Assembly: GCF_003076475.1 (NCBI RefSeq)
Contig: NZ_CP020919.1
Span: 2,108,001-2,172,000, forward strand
Direction: 5' to 3'
Length of the DNA stretch: 64,000 nt
Source: Flavobacterium kingsejongi
GTDB taxonomy: Bacteria > Bacteroidota > Bacteroidia > Flavobacteriales > Flavobacteriaceae
Shown here: positions 1-8,006 of the stretch, one piece after another
Layout: every line of letters starts with the position of its first letter
How positions within the stretch are numbered: the first letter of the stretch is position 1
Notes under the pieces: generated by a model
What the model was told of the DNA's origin: nothing
Seen by the model: only the letters and a program-made list of their open reading frames with translations
Databases searched by the model: none
Position numbers and translations under genes: made by a program

Positions 1-37
1 ATAATAGAAAGATTGCCCAAAGCAATTGTAACGACTT

Positions 38-147
38 AAGGTGGTTATTGCGGCGGGGCTCACCTCTTCCCATCCCGAACAGAGAAGTTAAGCCCGCCTG
101 CGCAGATGGTACTGCAGTTATGTGGGAGAGTATGTCGTCGCCTTTCT
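38..147 (+). rRNA. rrf: 5S ribosomal RNA
   Basis: The sequence carries the conserved 5S core, including the CCCATCCCGAACAGAGAAGT loop region at about 79-98 and the GGTACTGCAGTTATGTGGGA arm. The ends pair as the closing helix: GGTGGTTATTGCGG near 41 with CGTCGCCTTTC near 138-147. Its length of about 110 nt fits a Bacteroidetes 5S. It is probably the last gene of a 16S-23S-5S operon whose other genes lie left of the window. The exact ends are uncertain by a few bases. Confidence 0.93.
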
Positions 148-150
148 TTT

Positions 151-187
151 AAAAACCCTTCATCTATGATGAAGGGTTTTTTGTTTT
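151..187 (+). terminator. Intrinsic terminator of the rRNA operon
   Basis: An A-rich stem with CCCTTCATC pairs across a short TAT loop with GATGAAGGG and runs into a T-rich tract (TTTTTTGTTTT). It lies directly after the 5S rRNA, where the rRNA transcript should end. Confidence 0.88.
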
Positions 188-203
188 ACAAACTTCTGTA
201 CAA

Positions 204-279
204 CAAAACAAAACAAAACAAAACAAAACAAAACAAAACAAAACAAAACAAAACAAAACAAAACAAAACAAAACAAAAC
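204..279. repeat. (CAAAA)n pentanucleotide microsatellite, about 15 units
   Basis: A perfect CAAAA repeat with a C every five bases from 204 to 279 (15 full units plus one C). It sits between the rRNA terminator and the outer edge of the ISAon1-type element. No reading frame or promoter is visible in it. Such pure repeats change length easily by slippage. Confidence 0.97.
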
Positions 280-281
280 TA

Positions 282-619
282 GGATCAAACGCAAAGCTTG
301 GGGATTACCCAAAAAGATTAGATAATCTAAATAAGAAGAAATCTACTTTACGCACTCCTCTAAATTGACTTCTAAATGCTTTTACTTTAGCATTAAAAGA
401 TTCTGCTGAAGCATTTGTACTTCTATTGTCAAAATAGTTTAAGATTGACTGGATCAAACGCAAAGCTTGGGGATTACCCAAAAAGATTAGATAATCTAAA
501 TAAGAAGAAATCTACTTTACGCACTCCTCTAAATTGACTTCTAAATGCTTTTACTTTAGCATTAAAAGATTCTGCTGAAGCATTTGTACTTCTATTGTCA
601 AAATAGTTTAAGATTGACT
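282..619. repeat. Exact 169-bp tandem duplication of the IS left end
   Basis: The block at 282-450 is repeated without difference at 451-619. Each copy begins with the IS inverted-repeat tip GGATCAAACG and ends within the 3' part of the transposase gene at ...GATTGACT. The inner copy belongs to the full element (451-1865); the outer copy is a detached duplicate carrying the last codons of the transposase. The two bases GG that follow both copies give a 2-bp microhomology at the junction. Confidence 0.96.
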
Positions 620-1466
620 GGTAATTAACCGTTATAGTATTTAAAAGGATATTAAAATTTTTAAACCCTGACTCCTCTACATTCCTGTACCAATGTGCCA
701 GTTTTGTCATCGCAACGTGTTTATTGTTATGATTGTTGTAAATACCTCGTAGTTGTTGGGTTAAACTGTATGCTTTTTTAATATCGGGATATAAGCTAAA
801 TAACAATTGGGCTCGTTCATTTTGTCTTTCGGTCCATTTATTGCGGGATTTATAAAGAACATATCTACTTCTGGCGAGCAACTGTTTTACAGAGTCTCCA
901 TTAGATAAAAGATCTGGGCGATAAGTTTTGTTTTCTCTTTTCGCTTGTAATATCAATCGATTCTCAGTATCCATCGCTTCCCAACGATATTTTATTCTAA
1001 TCTCCTGTAATGCTTCTAGAGCCAATTTTTGAACATGAAATCTATCGGTCACCTGTACCGCTTTTGGAAAACATTTTTTGGAAATCAACTTCATGGAATT
1101 AGCCATGTCAAGTGTTATTTCTTGAACCCAACTTCTTTTTTTGTAATCAATTTTACAGATATGTTCAATGACCTGATCTGCCTTTGTCCCTGCAACAATA
1201 GCAACTAGGCAACCTTTTTTACCTCTAGCTTCCTTATTGGTTACAATAGTAAAAAGCTCACCCTGAGACAAGGCTACTTCATCAATTGACAAGTGGGTAC
1301 CTATATTTTCAGGATAAATAATCCACTCATGTGCATGTTCACGTGGAGCCCACGTACTAAAGGAGCTTAAATATTTTTTGTATTGTCTTTGTAATTTTTT
1401 CCCATTGACTCCAAAGAAACCTCCAATGGTATGACAGTCAATAGCAGTTTTATCTATTAATTTCTT
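474..1466 (-). CDS. ISAon1-type (ISL3-like) DDE transposase, catalytic part
   Basis: This is the catalytic transposase of the insertion element. The likely DDE residues are D in LSIDEVALS, D in EITLDMANSMK and E in NASAESFNAKVKAFRSQF; the TDRFHVQKLALEA stretch is also typical of ISL3-like transposases. The frame is open from 1466 (330 codons) but has no ATG near its beginning. The first plausible start is TTG at 1292 (272 aa), yet the codons upstream still encode conserved-looking sequence (DCHTIGGFFGVNGKK). It probably depends on the N-region ORF upstream through a +1 (or -2) frame change or a non-ATG start. The last codons are repeated in the outer duplicate. Function as a transposase is sure; the true start is not. 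Confidence 0.85.
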   Translation of the reverse strand, partial: KKLIDKTAIDCHTIGGFFGVNGKKLQRQYKKYLSSFSTWAPREHAHEWIIYPENIGTHLSIDEVALSQGELFTIVTNKEARGKKGCLVAIVAGTKADQVIEHICKIDYKKRSWVQEITLDMANSMKLISKKCFPKAVQVTDRFHVQKLALEALQEIRIKYRWEAMDTENRLILQAKRENKTYRPDLLSNGDSVKQLLARSRYVLYKSRNKWTERQNERAQLLFSLYPDIKKAYSLTQQLRGIYNNHNNKHVAMTKLAHWYRNVEESGFKNFNILLNTITVNYQSILNYFDNRSTNASAESFNAKVKAFRSQFRGVRKVDFFLFRLSNLFG

Positions 1467-1797
1467 TTAAAAAAGCCGCAAACTCCTGAGTCATGCGGGT
1501 TCCCTTGGCAACTAGATTCCAATCTCTTTTAACGATCTCACTTGTGTCTTTATTGGTCCAGCGACGTCTTTTGATGTGTAGATACACAAACTTCCCTCTC
1601 AAAGGAAAGTCCTGAATAGTGATCTCATCCTGGAAACCCTTTGAGATTAACTGAAGTCCATTAAATTCTGACGGAGGTTTGGCATGCTCTTCAAAGTATA
1701 GGTGTAATATTTCTTCTGTATTAGTAGAAGAAACCACTTCAAAATGGTCAACTAAAAAATCAGGAAGCATAAACTTCAAAAGCTCTATAGGGGTCAT
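1450..1797 (-). CDS. ISAon1-family transposase N-region protein
   Basis: A 115-aa protein encoded upstream of the catalytic ORF in the same element. Its sequence (MTPIELLKFMLPDFLVDHFE, then KFVYLHIKRRRW) fits the N-region protein of ISAon1-type elements, thought to provide the DNA-binding part. It ends with TAA at 1450-1452, overlapping the open frame of the catalytic ORF, which is shifted +1. A run of T and A (TTTTTTAAAAGAAA on the minus strand) lies at the transition. A classical -1 slip there would stop quickly at TAA, so ordinary -1 frameshifting does not join the two. Confidence 0.85.
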   Translation of the reverse strand: MTPIELLKFMLPDFLVDHFEVVSSTNTEEILHLYFEEHAKPPSEFNGLQLISKGFQDEITIQDFPLRGKFVYLHIKRRRWTNKDTSEIVKRDWNLVAKGTRMTQEFAAFLKEINR

Positions 1798-2055
1798 ATC
1801 AAATTCTTAGATTGCAAATTTCTGATTTTATTTTGACATTCCTCCCCAAGTTTTGTTCTTGATCCCTTTTGTGTACTGCTTCCACATAGTGTAGAAATAA
1901 AACTGCTTTTTTAGATTTCAATATATCGCACGAAAATGCCATAAAGCGCTGTAATATAGCTATTAAGTAAGTGGCTTTAATAAAACGGAATGCTTTGGTA
2001 TAGTTCTTTCATACTGATTATACAGAGAACAAGTATAATCTTAAAATATAGCATT

Positions 2056-2358
2056 ATGAAAAATTTATTTTTAACAGCCGCTTTAGTAATCGCCTTATCG
2101 TTTAATGCCTCTGCTAACACAGTAACTGAATCCACAACTACCAACACTACTATCCATCAGGAGAAAGAATATAAAAGAATCGACGGATCGGAAGTATCCC
2201 AGGAAGCGCTTCAGAATATCTCTAAAAAATATGGAGGTTACAGCATGGAAGAAGCGTATGTAGCTGCTGATGGAGAATACAAATTAGTACTCTCGAAAGA
2301 CGGACAAAAAGTAACGGCTCTCTTCACCGCTGCCGGTGAATTTGTGAAGGAAGCTTAA
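2056..2358 (+). CDS. Small secreted protein, PepSY-like
   Basis: A 100-aa protein with a clear signal peptide (MKNLFLTAALVIALSFNASA, cut after about residue 20) and so probably periplasmic or secreted. The start at 2056 is preferred over an upstream in-frame ATG at 1990, because the signal peptide begins there. The mature part ends with short beta-strand-like stretches (YKLVLSKDGQKVTALFTAAG) that recall PepSY-like domains of Bacteroidetes, often seen in small secreted inhibitors or stress proteins. The resemblance is weak and no function can be given. It stands alone, followed by a strong terminator. Confidence 0.7.
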   Translation: MKNLFLTAALVIALSFNASANTVTESTTTNTTIHQEKEYKRIDGSEVSQEALQNISKKYGGYSMEEAYVAADGEYKLVLSKDGQKVTALFTAAGEFVKEA

Positions 2359-2382
2359 AAAAAAGCACTAACAGTTCTAACC

Positions 2383-2430
2383 AAACAACAGAAAAGCCAA
2401 TGATCGAAATCATTGGCTTTTCTGTTGTTT
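2383..2430. terminator. Long perfect terminator hairpin
   Basis: AAACAACAGAAAAGCCAATGAT pairs fully with the mirror-image arm across a CGAA loop. The arms begin with A and end with T runs, so it can act on both strands. It follows the small secreted protein gene. Confidence 0.85.
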
Positions 2431-2467
2431 GGAAACTATCTATAATCTTGCTTTGAATTCAAATAGA

Positions 2468-2500
2468 AAAAGCCCTCTTTTTTAATTAAAGAGGGCTTTT
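2468..2500 (-). terminator. Terminator of the DUF4369 lipoprotein gene
   Basis: AAAAGCCCTCTTT pairs with AAAGAGGGCTTTT over a short TTTAATT loop, directly downstream of the minus-strand lipoprotein gene that ends at 2524. Confidence 0.82.
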
Positions 2501-2523
2501 GGTATAGAGGTATAAATGGTACT

Positions 2524-3264
2524 TTAAGGCTTGGCGATTTCCTTGGCTTTGGAGGCTGCAGTATCATCTTTCTTACGGTCTGCAACAAACTTCGTAAGTA
2601 ATTTTCCATATTTGGATGCTGCTACTTTTGGAGACATTGTTTTTTGAATGGTATCCAAATACTTCGTATTCATATCATAGATCTCAGATAAAGCTAAATA
2701 AGGGGCAATTTCATAGTTGCCATGCGTTAGTGCATAGTTAGCCGTAAAACGATAGGTTCTGATCGTTAATTTGTCCTGTTCTTTATTGATACTGTCTAAA
2801 GTGGCTGTATCATTTTTCATCGAGGCCCGTATTCCTTTTTCTACTAAAGCCAGATTTTGATCATTGAAGCGGGATTTCATTTTTTTGAATTCCTCAAATA
2901 GTTTCTGGTTTTCAGATCCTGTAATTTTAGCTTTAGTCAGGAAACCTTCCAATTCAGTTTGTATGTTCATTTTCCCAGGTTCAGCAAAGAAAAGAATACT
3001 GTTGTCTAATGAATTGGTGACACCTCTGTCTAAAAATAGATAGTATAATTCAGGTGTTTCCACATACAGATCAGCTTTGAAATTGGAATCACCATCAATT
3101 TTTATGGTGTCAAGACTTACTAAGACACTATCCTGTATTTTCTTGATGTATAATGTTCCCTGTGTAAGGCCTTTTACATTTCCGGTGAGGTGTAAATTAG
3201 TCTTCTCTTTAGTACAGGCGATAAATGTGCATAAAGCCAATAAGGCTATAAATGTCTTTTTCAT
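2524..3264 (-). CDS. DUF4369 domain-containing lipoprotein
   Basis: A 246-aa predicted lipoprotein: a signal peptide with lipobox ends at Cys16 (ALCTFIAC). Residues about 24-125 form the beta-rich domain (LTGNVKGLTQGTLYIKK...) of the DUF4369 type. In Bacteroidetes this domain usually stands in front of a thioredoxin-like (AhpC/TSA) domain. Here no thioredoxin fold or CxxC motif follows; the C-terminal half is helical and charged. The protein is therefore a stand-alone version of the N-terminal domain, without redox function that can be seen. The residues after Cys (TKEKT) do not match the surface-export signal known for Bacteroidetes lipoproteins, so a periplasm-facing location is likely. It is monocistronic. 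Confidence 0.8.
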   Translation of the reverse strand: MKKTFIALLALCTFIACTKEKTNLHLTGNVKGLTQGTLYIKKIQDSVLVSLDTIKIDGDSNFKADLYVETPELYYLFLDRGVTNSLDNSILFFAEPGKMNIQTELEGFLTKAKITGSENQKLFEEFKKMKSRFNDQNLALVEKGIRASMKNDTATLDSINKEQDKLTIRTYRFTANYALTHGNYEIAPYLALSEIYDMNTKYLDTIQKTMSPKVAASKYGKLLTKFVADRKKDDTAASKAKEIAKP

Positions 3265-3469
3265 AAAGTATTAAATTTCCTTTTTAATTGGCTGCAAAAT
3301 AAGCAAAATAATTGGAATGTTCTTATACCAAAATCCTTGAAGTTGTAGTGCTAAAACTTATTCTATTTCTCTTTTAATGGATAGAGAGCTGGTTTGGAAA
3401 TGAATTTTTGGATTTGCAATCAATTATGATCTTTAGCACCTGATAGGTTAAAAATGATACTAAATAAAA

Positions 3470-3497
3470 CACCCGGATAGTGTGAACTATCCGGGTG
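3470..3497 (-). terminator. Terminator of the M61 peptidase gene
   Basis: CACCCGGATAG pairs with CTATCCGGGTG over a six-base loop. On the minus strand it is followed by TTTTATTT. It lies just downstream of the peptidase stop codon. Confidence 0.75.
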
Positions 3498-3522
3498 CTG
3501 TATAATCTAACAGGAATTAAAA

Positions 3523-5370
3523 TTATCCTTTTAGCCAGGACTCTCTTAGTGCTGTTTTGGCATTATCTGTTGCCTGGAGGCCTTTGGAATCAACCATGCT
3601 TAACTTGGCTTTGCCTTTAAGTACTATTTCTTTTCCATTGCGTTTTACGGTAACTGTTACAGGATCATTCTGCTTTAAGTTTTCGCTGGACATAATCATT
3701 TCATAAATCGTGTCCTGATTATAACTTGTGCCATTGAAAGAAGCCAAAATATCTCCACCTTTAGCGCCTAAAGTGGTAAAAAATTCATTTAATGGTGCGC
3801 CAGGTACAAAAAGAATTTCTTTAGTATCCGGATTGATCGTGATGAAAGGAGAACCGTCTTTTAGGAAAACATTTTCAGGTACTTTCGTTGTCGCCTCGCT
3901 AACGCCCATTTTAGCAAAATAGGTGGCATAAGGAATCGGTGTATTGCCTGCAACATATTTATCCAGGAAAGCGCCCACTTCAGGATAGGTAAGCTCGGTA
4001 ACTTTTGCAAATAACTCGCTGTCATTAAAAGGCTTGCTGTTACCGTATTCTTTAGACAATTTTTGCATTAAATCTAAGATTCCTCTTTGGCCATTGCTGC
4101 TTTCGCGAATCTGTATATCAAGGCACATTGCGATTAGGGCTCCTTTTTCATATACGTTGGCATAAGCATCTTTATAGGGCTTTTTCAAAACGTCCCGGCT
4201 CATTTTTGTAAAGGGCATGGTGTCATCATAACGTTTTGAATTGACTATTTTTTCTGCCATGCGGTGGTAAAAATCATCTTCCGTAATCAATCCCTGATTT
4301 ACCTGAAAAAGATTGGCGAAATATTCTGTGATGCCTTCATACATCCATAAATGCTCTGACATTTTCGGATTGTTATAATCGAAATACTGAATTTCTTTGG
4401 AATGGATGCTCAAAGGTGTAACAATATGGAAAAACTCATGGGATACAATATCTTTTAAACTCTCTACAAGTTGGTCTTTCGGCATGGCTTCCGGCATAAC
4501 AACCGTTGTAGCTGTAGGATGTTCTAATGCACCAAATCCGTGTGCATCGCTTTTTTCCATATCAGAAAGGTAAATAAGGACGCTGTATTTTTTTGTAGCA
4601 TTGAATTTGCCTAAAAACCGTTTTTGTGCCGTTATCATAGTTTTCATCTCCGGAGTGATGCTTTCTGCCGTAATCAGGCCATTAGGAGAATAAACGCTGA
4701 TCAGGATATCCATTCCTTCAACAGTGAAAGTAGTATAATCCGGTTTCGCATACATGATAGGATTTTCTACCAGCTCAGCATAACGCGCTGTGGTAAAAAC
4801 ATCCGATGTTGTACTGGCATCGGTATCGGTCATAGAAGTGGCACCCCAAAGTGTTGTCGGGTGCAATACCGTAAGTTGGTAGGGTGTTTCTGTTTTGGTG
4901 TCAAAATACCCTATAAAACCATGAGTATTGATCATATAATTGTCCGGGGAGATATTTGTTCCGGCAGGAGAAAAAATCTCATGTGTCGTTTCAATATCGT
5001 AAGTGTCGTTAACAAGGTAGGTGATTTTAGTTAATGCTTTTGCATTGGATACGGTCCAGGTATTCACATCACCTTTGGTTACTGTAAGTAAATTGCCTTT
5101 GGCATCGTAAGCTTTCAGATCATCGATAAAGCGGCCATAATCATCTTCGGAATAGGTTCCGGGAACAATTTTGGGAAGATGATAGGTAGCCTGTTCGGTA
5201 GTGAATTTTGGTGTAATGACGGTAACGGCCACTTTATCATCTTTGACATTTTGCAGATCGAGAGTAACCTGTACTTCGTCGGATTTTGAAGTGCCTGATG
5301 TTGTCTGTTGACCAGGTTTACAACTCCATAGCATCGATAAAAGTGCAGCAGTATACAGTATTTTTTTCAT
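3523..5370 (-). CDS. M61-family metallopeptidase, lipoprotein
   Basis: A 615-aa exported peptidase. The signal peptide ends in a lipobox (LSMLWSC, Cys17). The zinc site is visible as HEFFH near residue 312, with the third ligand in EGITEYF about 35 residues later, the arrangement of peptidase family M61 (glycyl aminopeptidase-like). The N-terminal beta-sandwich (about 30-210) fits the family, and a PDZ-like segment lies at about 500-590 (PGAPLNEFFTTLGAKGGDIL). Family members are aminopeptidases favouring Gly or Ala at the N-terminus; the substrate here is unknown. All catalytic residues are present and the length is typical. A CAAAATTA (TAATTTTG on the minus strand) at 5440-5447 is a likely -7 promoter element. 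Confidence 0.9.
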   Translation of the reverse strand: MKKILYTAALLSMLWSCKPGQQTTSGTSKSDEVQVTLDLQNVKDDKVAVTVITPKFTTEQATYHLPKIVPGTYSEDDYGRFIDDLKAYDAKGNLLTVTKGDVNTWTVSNAKALTKITYLVNDTYDIETTHEIFSPAGTNISPDNYMINTHGFIGYFDTKTETPYQLTVLHPTTLWGATSMTDTDASTTSDVFTTARYAELVENPIMYAKPDYTTFTVEGMDILISVYSPNGLITAESITPEMKTMITAQKRFLGKFNATKKYSVLIYLSDMEKSDAHGFGALEHPTATTVVMPEAMPKDQLVESLKDIVSHEFFHIVTPLSIHSKEIQYFDYNNPKMSEHLWMYEGITEYFANLFQVNQGLITEDDFYHRMAEKIVNSKRYDDTMPFTKMSRDVLKKPYKDAYANVYEKGALIAMCLDIQIRESSNGQRGILDLMQKLSKEYGNSKPFNDSELFAKVTELTYPEVGAFLDKYVAGNTPIPYATYFAKMGVSEATTKVPENVFLKDGSPFITINPDTKEILFVPGAPLNEFFTTLGAKGGDILASFNGTSYNQDTIYEMIMSSENLKQNDPVTVTVKRNGKEIVLKGKAKLSMVDSKGLQATDNAKTALRESWLKG

Positions 5371-5439
5371 GTTTTGATTTTTATAAATAAGTAGGTGATA
5401 GTGCTTAATTGTTACAAATTAACAGCAATTTTTAGAGAA

Positions 5440-5447
5440 CAAAATTA
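5440..5447 (-). promoter_or_regulatory. Putative -7 element of the M61 gene promoter
   Basis: On the minus strand the sequence is TAATTTTG, matching the Bacteroidetes -7 consensus TAnnTTTG. It lies about 70 nt upstream of the start codon. No matching -33 element was assigned. Confidence 0.45.
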
Positions 5448-5548
5448 GAAAGGGCAATAATATTTTCCTAAAATGTAATTTCAGCTATAGATAGTACGTG
5501 TTTTAACAAAAAGGCCTGCAATATATAGTATTACAGGCCTTGAAGGAA

Positions 5549-5821
5549 TTAATCCAATTTATTTTTTATATAGTATTTACCATCCAGATCATCATCAAAA
5601 TTATCACGGGACAGTGGTTTGGGTTTTTTAGGCGCATTTTTTTTCTTCCAGAGGGTATAATTATCAGGGGAAAGTTTTTTCTGCATCAGATCAGAAACTT
5701 CTTTCTCATTAATTCCATATTCCTTTTTAAGGAGCTCAAAAGGTTTTTTTTCCTCCAAGGCTATTTTGATAACTTTCTCGATCTGTTCGTTATCAAGTTC
5801 TACTATTTTACTTTTTTTCAT
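5549..5821 (-). CDS. DUF2805 / TIGR03643-type small protein
   Basis: A 90-aa basic, cytosolic protein. The motif order (EQIEKVIKIALEEKKPFE, then YGINEKEVSDLMQKKL, then WKKK) matches the conserved DUF2805 (TIGR03643) family found in many Bacteroidetes and Proteobacteria. The middle segment looks like a helix-turn-helix, so nucleic-acid binding is possible but unproven. The opposite-strand frame over the same region is rich in Phe and Ile and is a shadow. The gene stands alone between the M61 peptidase and the DoxX-like gene. Confidence 0.83.
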   Translation of the reverse strand: MKKSKIVELDNEQIEKVIKIALEEKKPFELLKKEYGINEKEVSDLMQKKLSPDNYTLWKKKNAPKKPKPLSRDNFDDDLDGKYYIKNKLD

Positions 5822-6041
5822 TGCGCGAATAATTAATCCGGATCACTTTTTTTAATTGTTAATTATTCCCAATATTAATAAAAAAAATAATCACTTTGCA
5901 AAAAGTTAAAAAAAATATTTAAGTCGTAAGAACCAGTGTTTTGGTGCCTAATTACAGCTGATTTTATTGAAATAAAAACGCTATAATGTGCAGGTACAAT
6001 TCAGCAGTTTTTTATAATAATTTCGTTCTTGCAATTATGGA

Positions 6042-6395
6042 TTAGGTATAAAGATACGCCCAATACATGAGTACTAATTGAAGGGGCAGCCGAACGATTA
6101 GCAGCCATTTGGGCAGTCCCAATGCGGCTTTGTGATCGGTTAGCATTTGGATATTGGCAGGAAACACTGCAATTAGCAACAGTATGATACCCCAGGCTGA
6201 ATAGCTTGAAATAGCAGGAATACACAAGGCGATGCCCAGTATAATCTCTGCGGCACCACTCAGTTGGTTCATTAATACGGGGGATTTAATATAGGGCGGG
6301 ATCATTTTTGCATACAGGCGTGGTACACGAAAATGGTTAAGGCCTGCAAAAAAATAAATGAAGGCCATAAGATAAAGATGCCAGGGAAGCGTCAT
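6042..6395 (-). CDS. DoxX-like small membrane protein
   Basis: A 117-aa protein with about four hydrophobic segments (YLMAFIYFFAGLNHF near the N-terminus; IILGIALCIPAI; AWGIILLLIAVFPANI; LVLMYWAYLY at the C-terminus). The pattern AGLNHFRVPRLYAKMIPPYI followed by a GAAEIILG helix is characteristic of the DoxX-like family common in Flavobacteria. Members are inner-membrane proteins; biochemical roles are mostly undefined. It lies downstream of the histidine kinase gene on the same strand (the intact kinase frame would end at 6481, about 86 nt upstream), so joint transcription is possible. Confidence 0.82.
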   Translation of the reverse strand: MTLPWHLYLMAFIYFFAGLNHFRVPRLYAKMIPPYIKSPVLMNQLSGAAEIILGIALCIPAISSYSAWGIILLLIAVFPANIQMLTDHKAALGLPKWLLIVRLPLQLVLMYWAYLYT

Positions 6396-6480
6396 ACGGG
6401 ATGGTTTTTAAGTATAAATATAACCAATTAAATTCAGGAGTAAGGGTATGACAGCGCTGTATTTTATTTTTGCTATGCCC

Positions 6481-7833
6481 TTACAATAGGAATTGTACCG
6501 TGAAAACAGAACCTTTGCCGACCTAGCTTTGTACTGAAATTCTACCTTTCATATTTTCAATTTGCGTCTTCACAATGAAAAGGCCTATACCTTTTGCTTC
6601 AGGATGATTGTGGAATATCTGTTTCATTCCGAAGAGTTTCGATCCATTTTTAGACATATCAATGCCCAGTCCATTATCACTTACATGTAATAGTATGGTT
6701 TGCTTCGTTATTTCTGTATGAATTGTGATTTCCGGTCTTCGATTAGGATCCCGGTATTTCAGCGCATTACTGATGAGATTCTGAAAAATACTTTCGAGGT
6801 ATATTTTAGAATACATGATGGAATTGATCTGGGAAAAATCAGCCTTGATAAGGGCATTGGATTTTAGGATTTCTCCCTGTAAAGATTCAATAGTACGGGA
6901 ATAACAATCCTGAAAGACTAATAATTCCTGTTGTATGATTTTATTCTTTTTGAGGTGCAGCACCTCGATAAGCTGGTTCAGTGATTCATTTAGATTTTGT
7001 GCCACTTTTCGTAGCATTGAAAAAATCACTTTGTATTCTTCCAGCGTACTGTCCTGTTCCATTGTTGCTACTAAGGAAGTAATATTGCCAGCTGGTGATC
7101 TTAAATCGTGAATGGTAATATTGGCGAAGTCATTCAGCTGCTGATTTTGTACTGTAAGCTCTGTCATCAGGTTGGTCTGTATGATTTTTTCTAAAATCAG
7201 GCGTTCTGTATTTTTACGGATTTGAAGGTAAGCGAAAAATAGAATTGCAAAAGTACAGATTGCAAAAAGGGTAAAATTCCAATTGCGGGATTTGACATGA
7301 ACTTCCGATTGATTCAGGTTGGCAGAAAGTAATTTTACCGACTGATTCTGATAGGCGGCCACAGATTTTCGGATAGAATCCATAATTTCTTTGCCCCGTC
7401 CTGCTTTTGTTATGGCAGCAGCAGCGTCCATTCCCGATTCTTTACGGGTTTTAATGGTGAGGGCGCTAATTTGTTTTTTGGATTCAATGAGGCGTTCCAA
7501 AGTATCGAGCTTAAGCACCTGGCCCCTGTTGAGCTCATTCATAGCGCGAAGCGAATCGAGCCATATTTCGAGATTTTTATGCCCCTGGTTGTATACTTCC
7601 AGGTAATTTTCATTTCCTGTAATAGTATATCCACGGCTTCCGGTTTCTAAATCAATAGTACTGGATAATATTTTTTCGAGTACCGTATTAATGGAACTTG
7701 TATGATGTACAATCATCCGGCTATCCCGTGCAAGCTGGGATTGATTGCGGGTAGAATATACCAGAATCGCAAAAATCCCGATAATAATGATAAAAATAAA
7801 ATCTACTTTACTTTTAAGAGACAGTTTTGTCAT
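6481..7833 (-). CDS. CHASE3 sensor histidine kinase with in-frame TAG near the 3' end
   Basis: A membrane sensor kinase of 436 codons up to TAG at 6523-6525. The same frame then continues for 13 more codons (VGKGSVFTVQFLL) to TAA at 6481. Order of parts: TM1 at about 12-30; CHASE3 extracytoplasmic sensor at about 35-170 (DLETGSRGYTITGNENYLE); TM2 at about 183-203; phospho-acceptor His near 242 (TIHDLRSPAG); N box FQNLISNALKYR near 353; G1 DNGLGID; G2 KGIGLFIVKTQIE. The sequence after the stop is the standard end of a HATPase_c domain, where SEVGKGS is expected; TAG stands at the usual Glu codon (GAG/GAA). The stop therefore looks like a recent point change removing the last beta-strand. No response regulator gene is adjacent. 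The protein may be weakly active or dead. Confidence 0.88.
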
Positions 7834-8006
7834 AGAACAGCGTGGAATTATTTATTTCAGATAGGTAATAGGTGAGAATAGAAATGCAAAATAAAGTTTT
7901 TATTCTCAATGTATTATAGAAATCATTAAAACAAATTTAAATTTAACCACTGTTTAAAGGAGCCAAAACGTATAAATTGAATTAGTATAAAAAAAGCAAC
8001 GGGTGA

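Larger units (their letters stand above)
451..1865 (-). mobile_element. ISAon1-type insertion sequence (two ORFs)
   Basis: The element is bounded by imperfect inverted repeats. The left end (451) reads GGATCAAACGCAAAGCTTGGGGA. The right end read inward from 1865 gives GGATCAAGAACAAAACTTGGGGA, which matches at 19 of 23 positions. Between them lie an N-region ORF and a DDE transposase ORF, both on the minus strand, the usual two-part layout of ISAon1-type elements in Bacteroidetes. No clear target duplication is visible next to either the outer (282) or inner (451) left end. The element lies just downstream of an rRNA operon. Confidence 0.85.

Noticed and set aside
275..1875. Target-site duplication for the ISAon1-type element
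   Set aside because: The bases outside 282 or 451 do not match those after 1865, so no duplication is claimed.
4624..5034. 136-aa plus-strand frame inside the M61 peptidase gene
   Set aside because: Shadow of the peptidase's N-terminal domain; odd Cys/Arg-rich composition and no signals.
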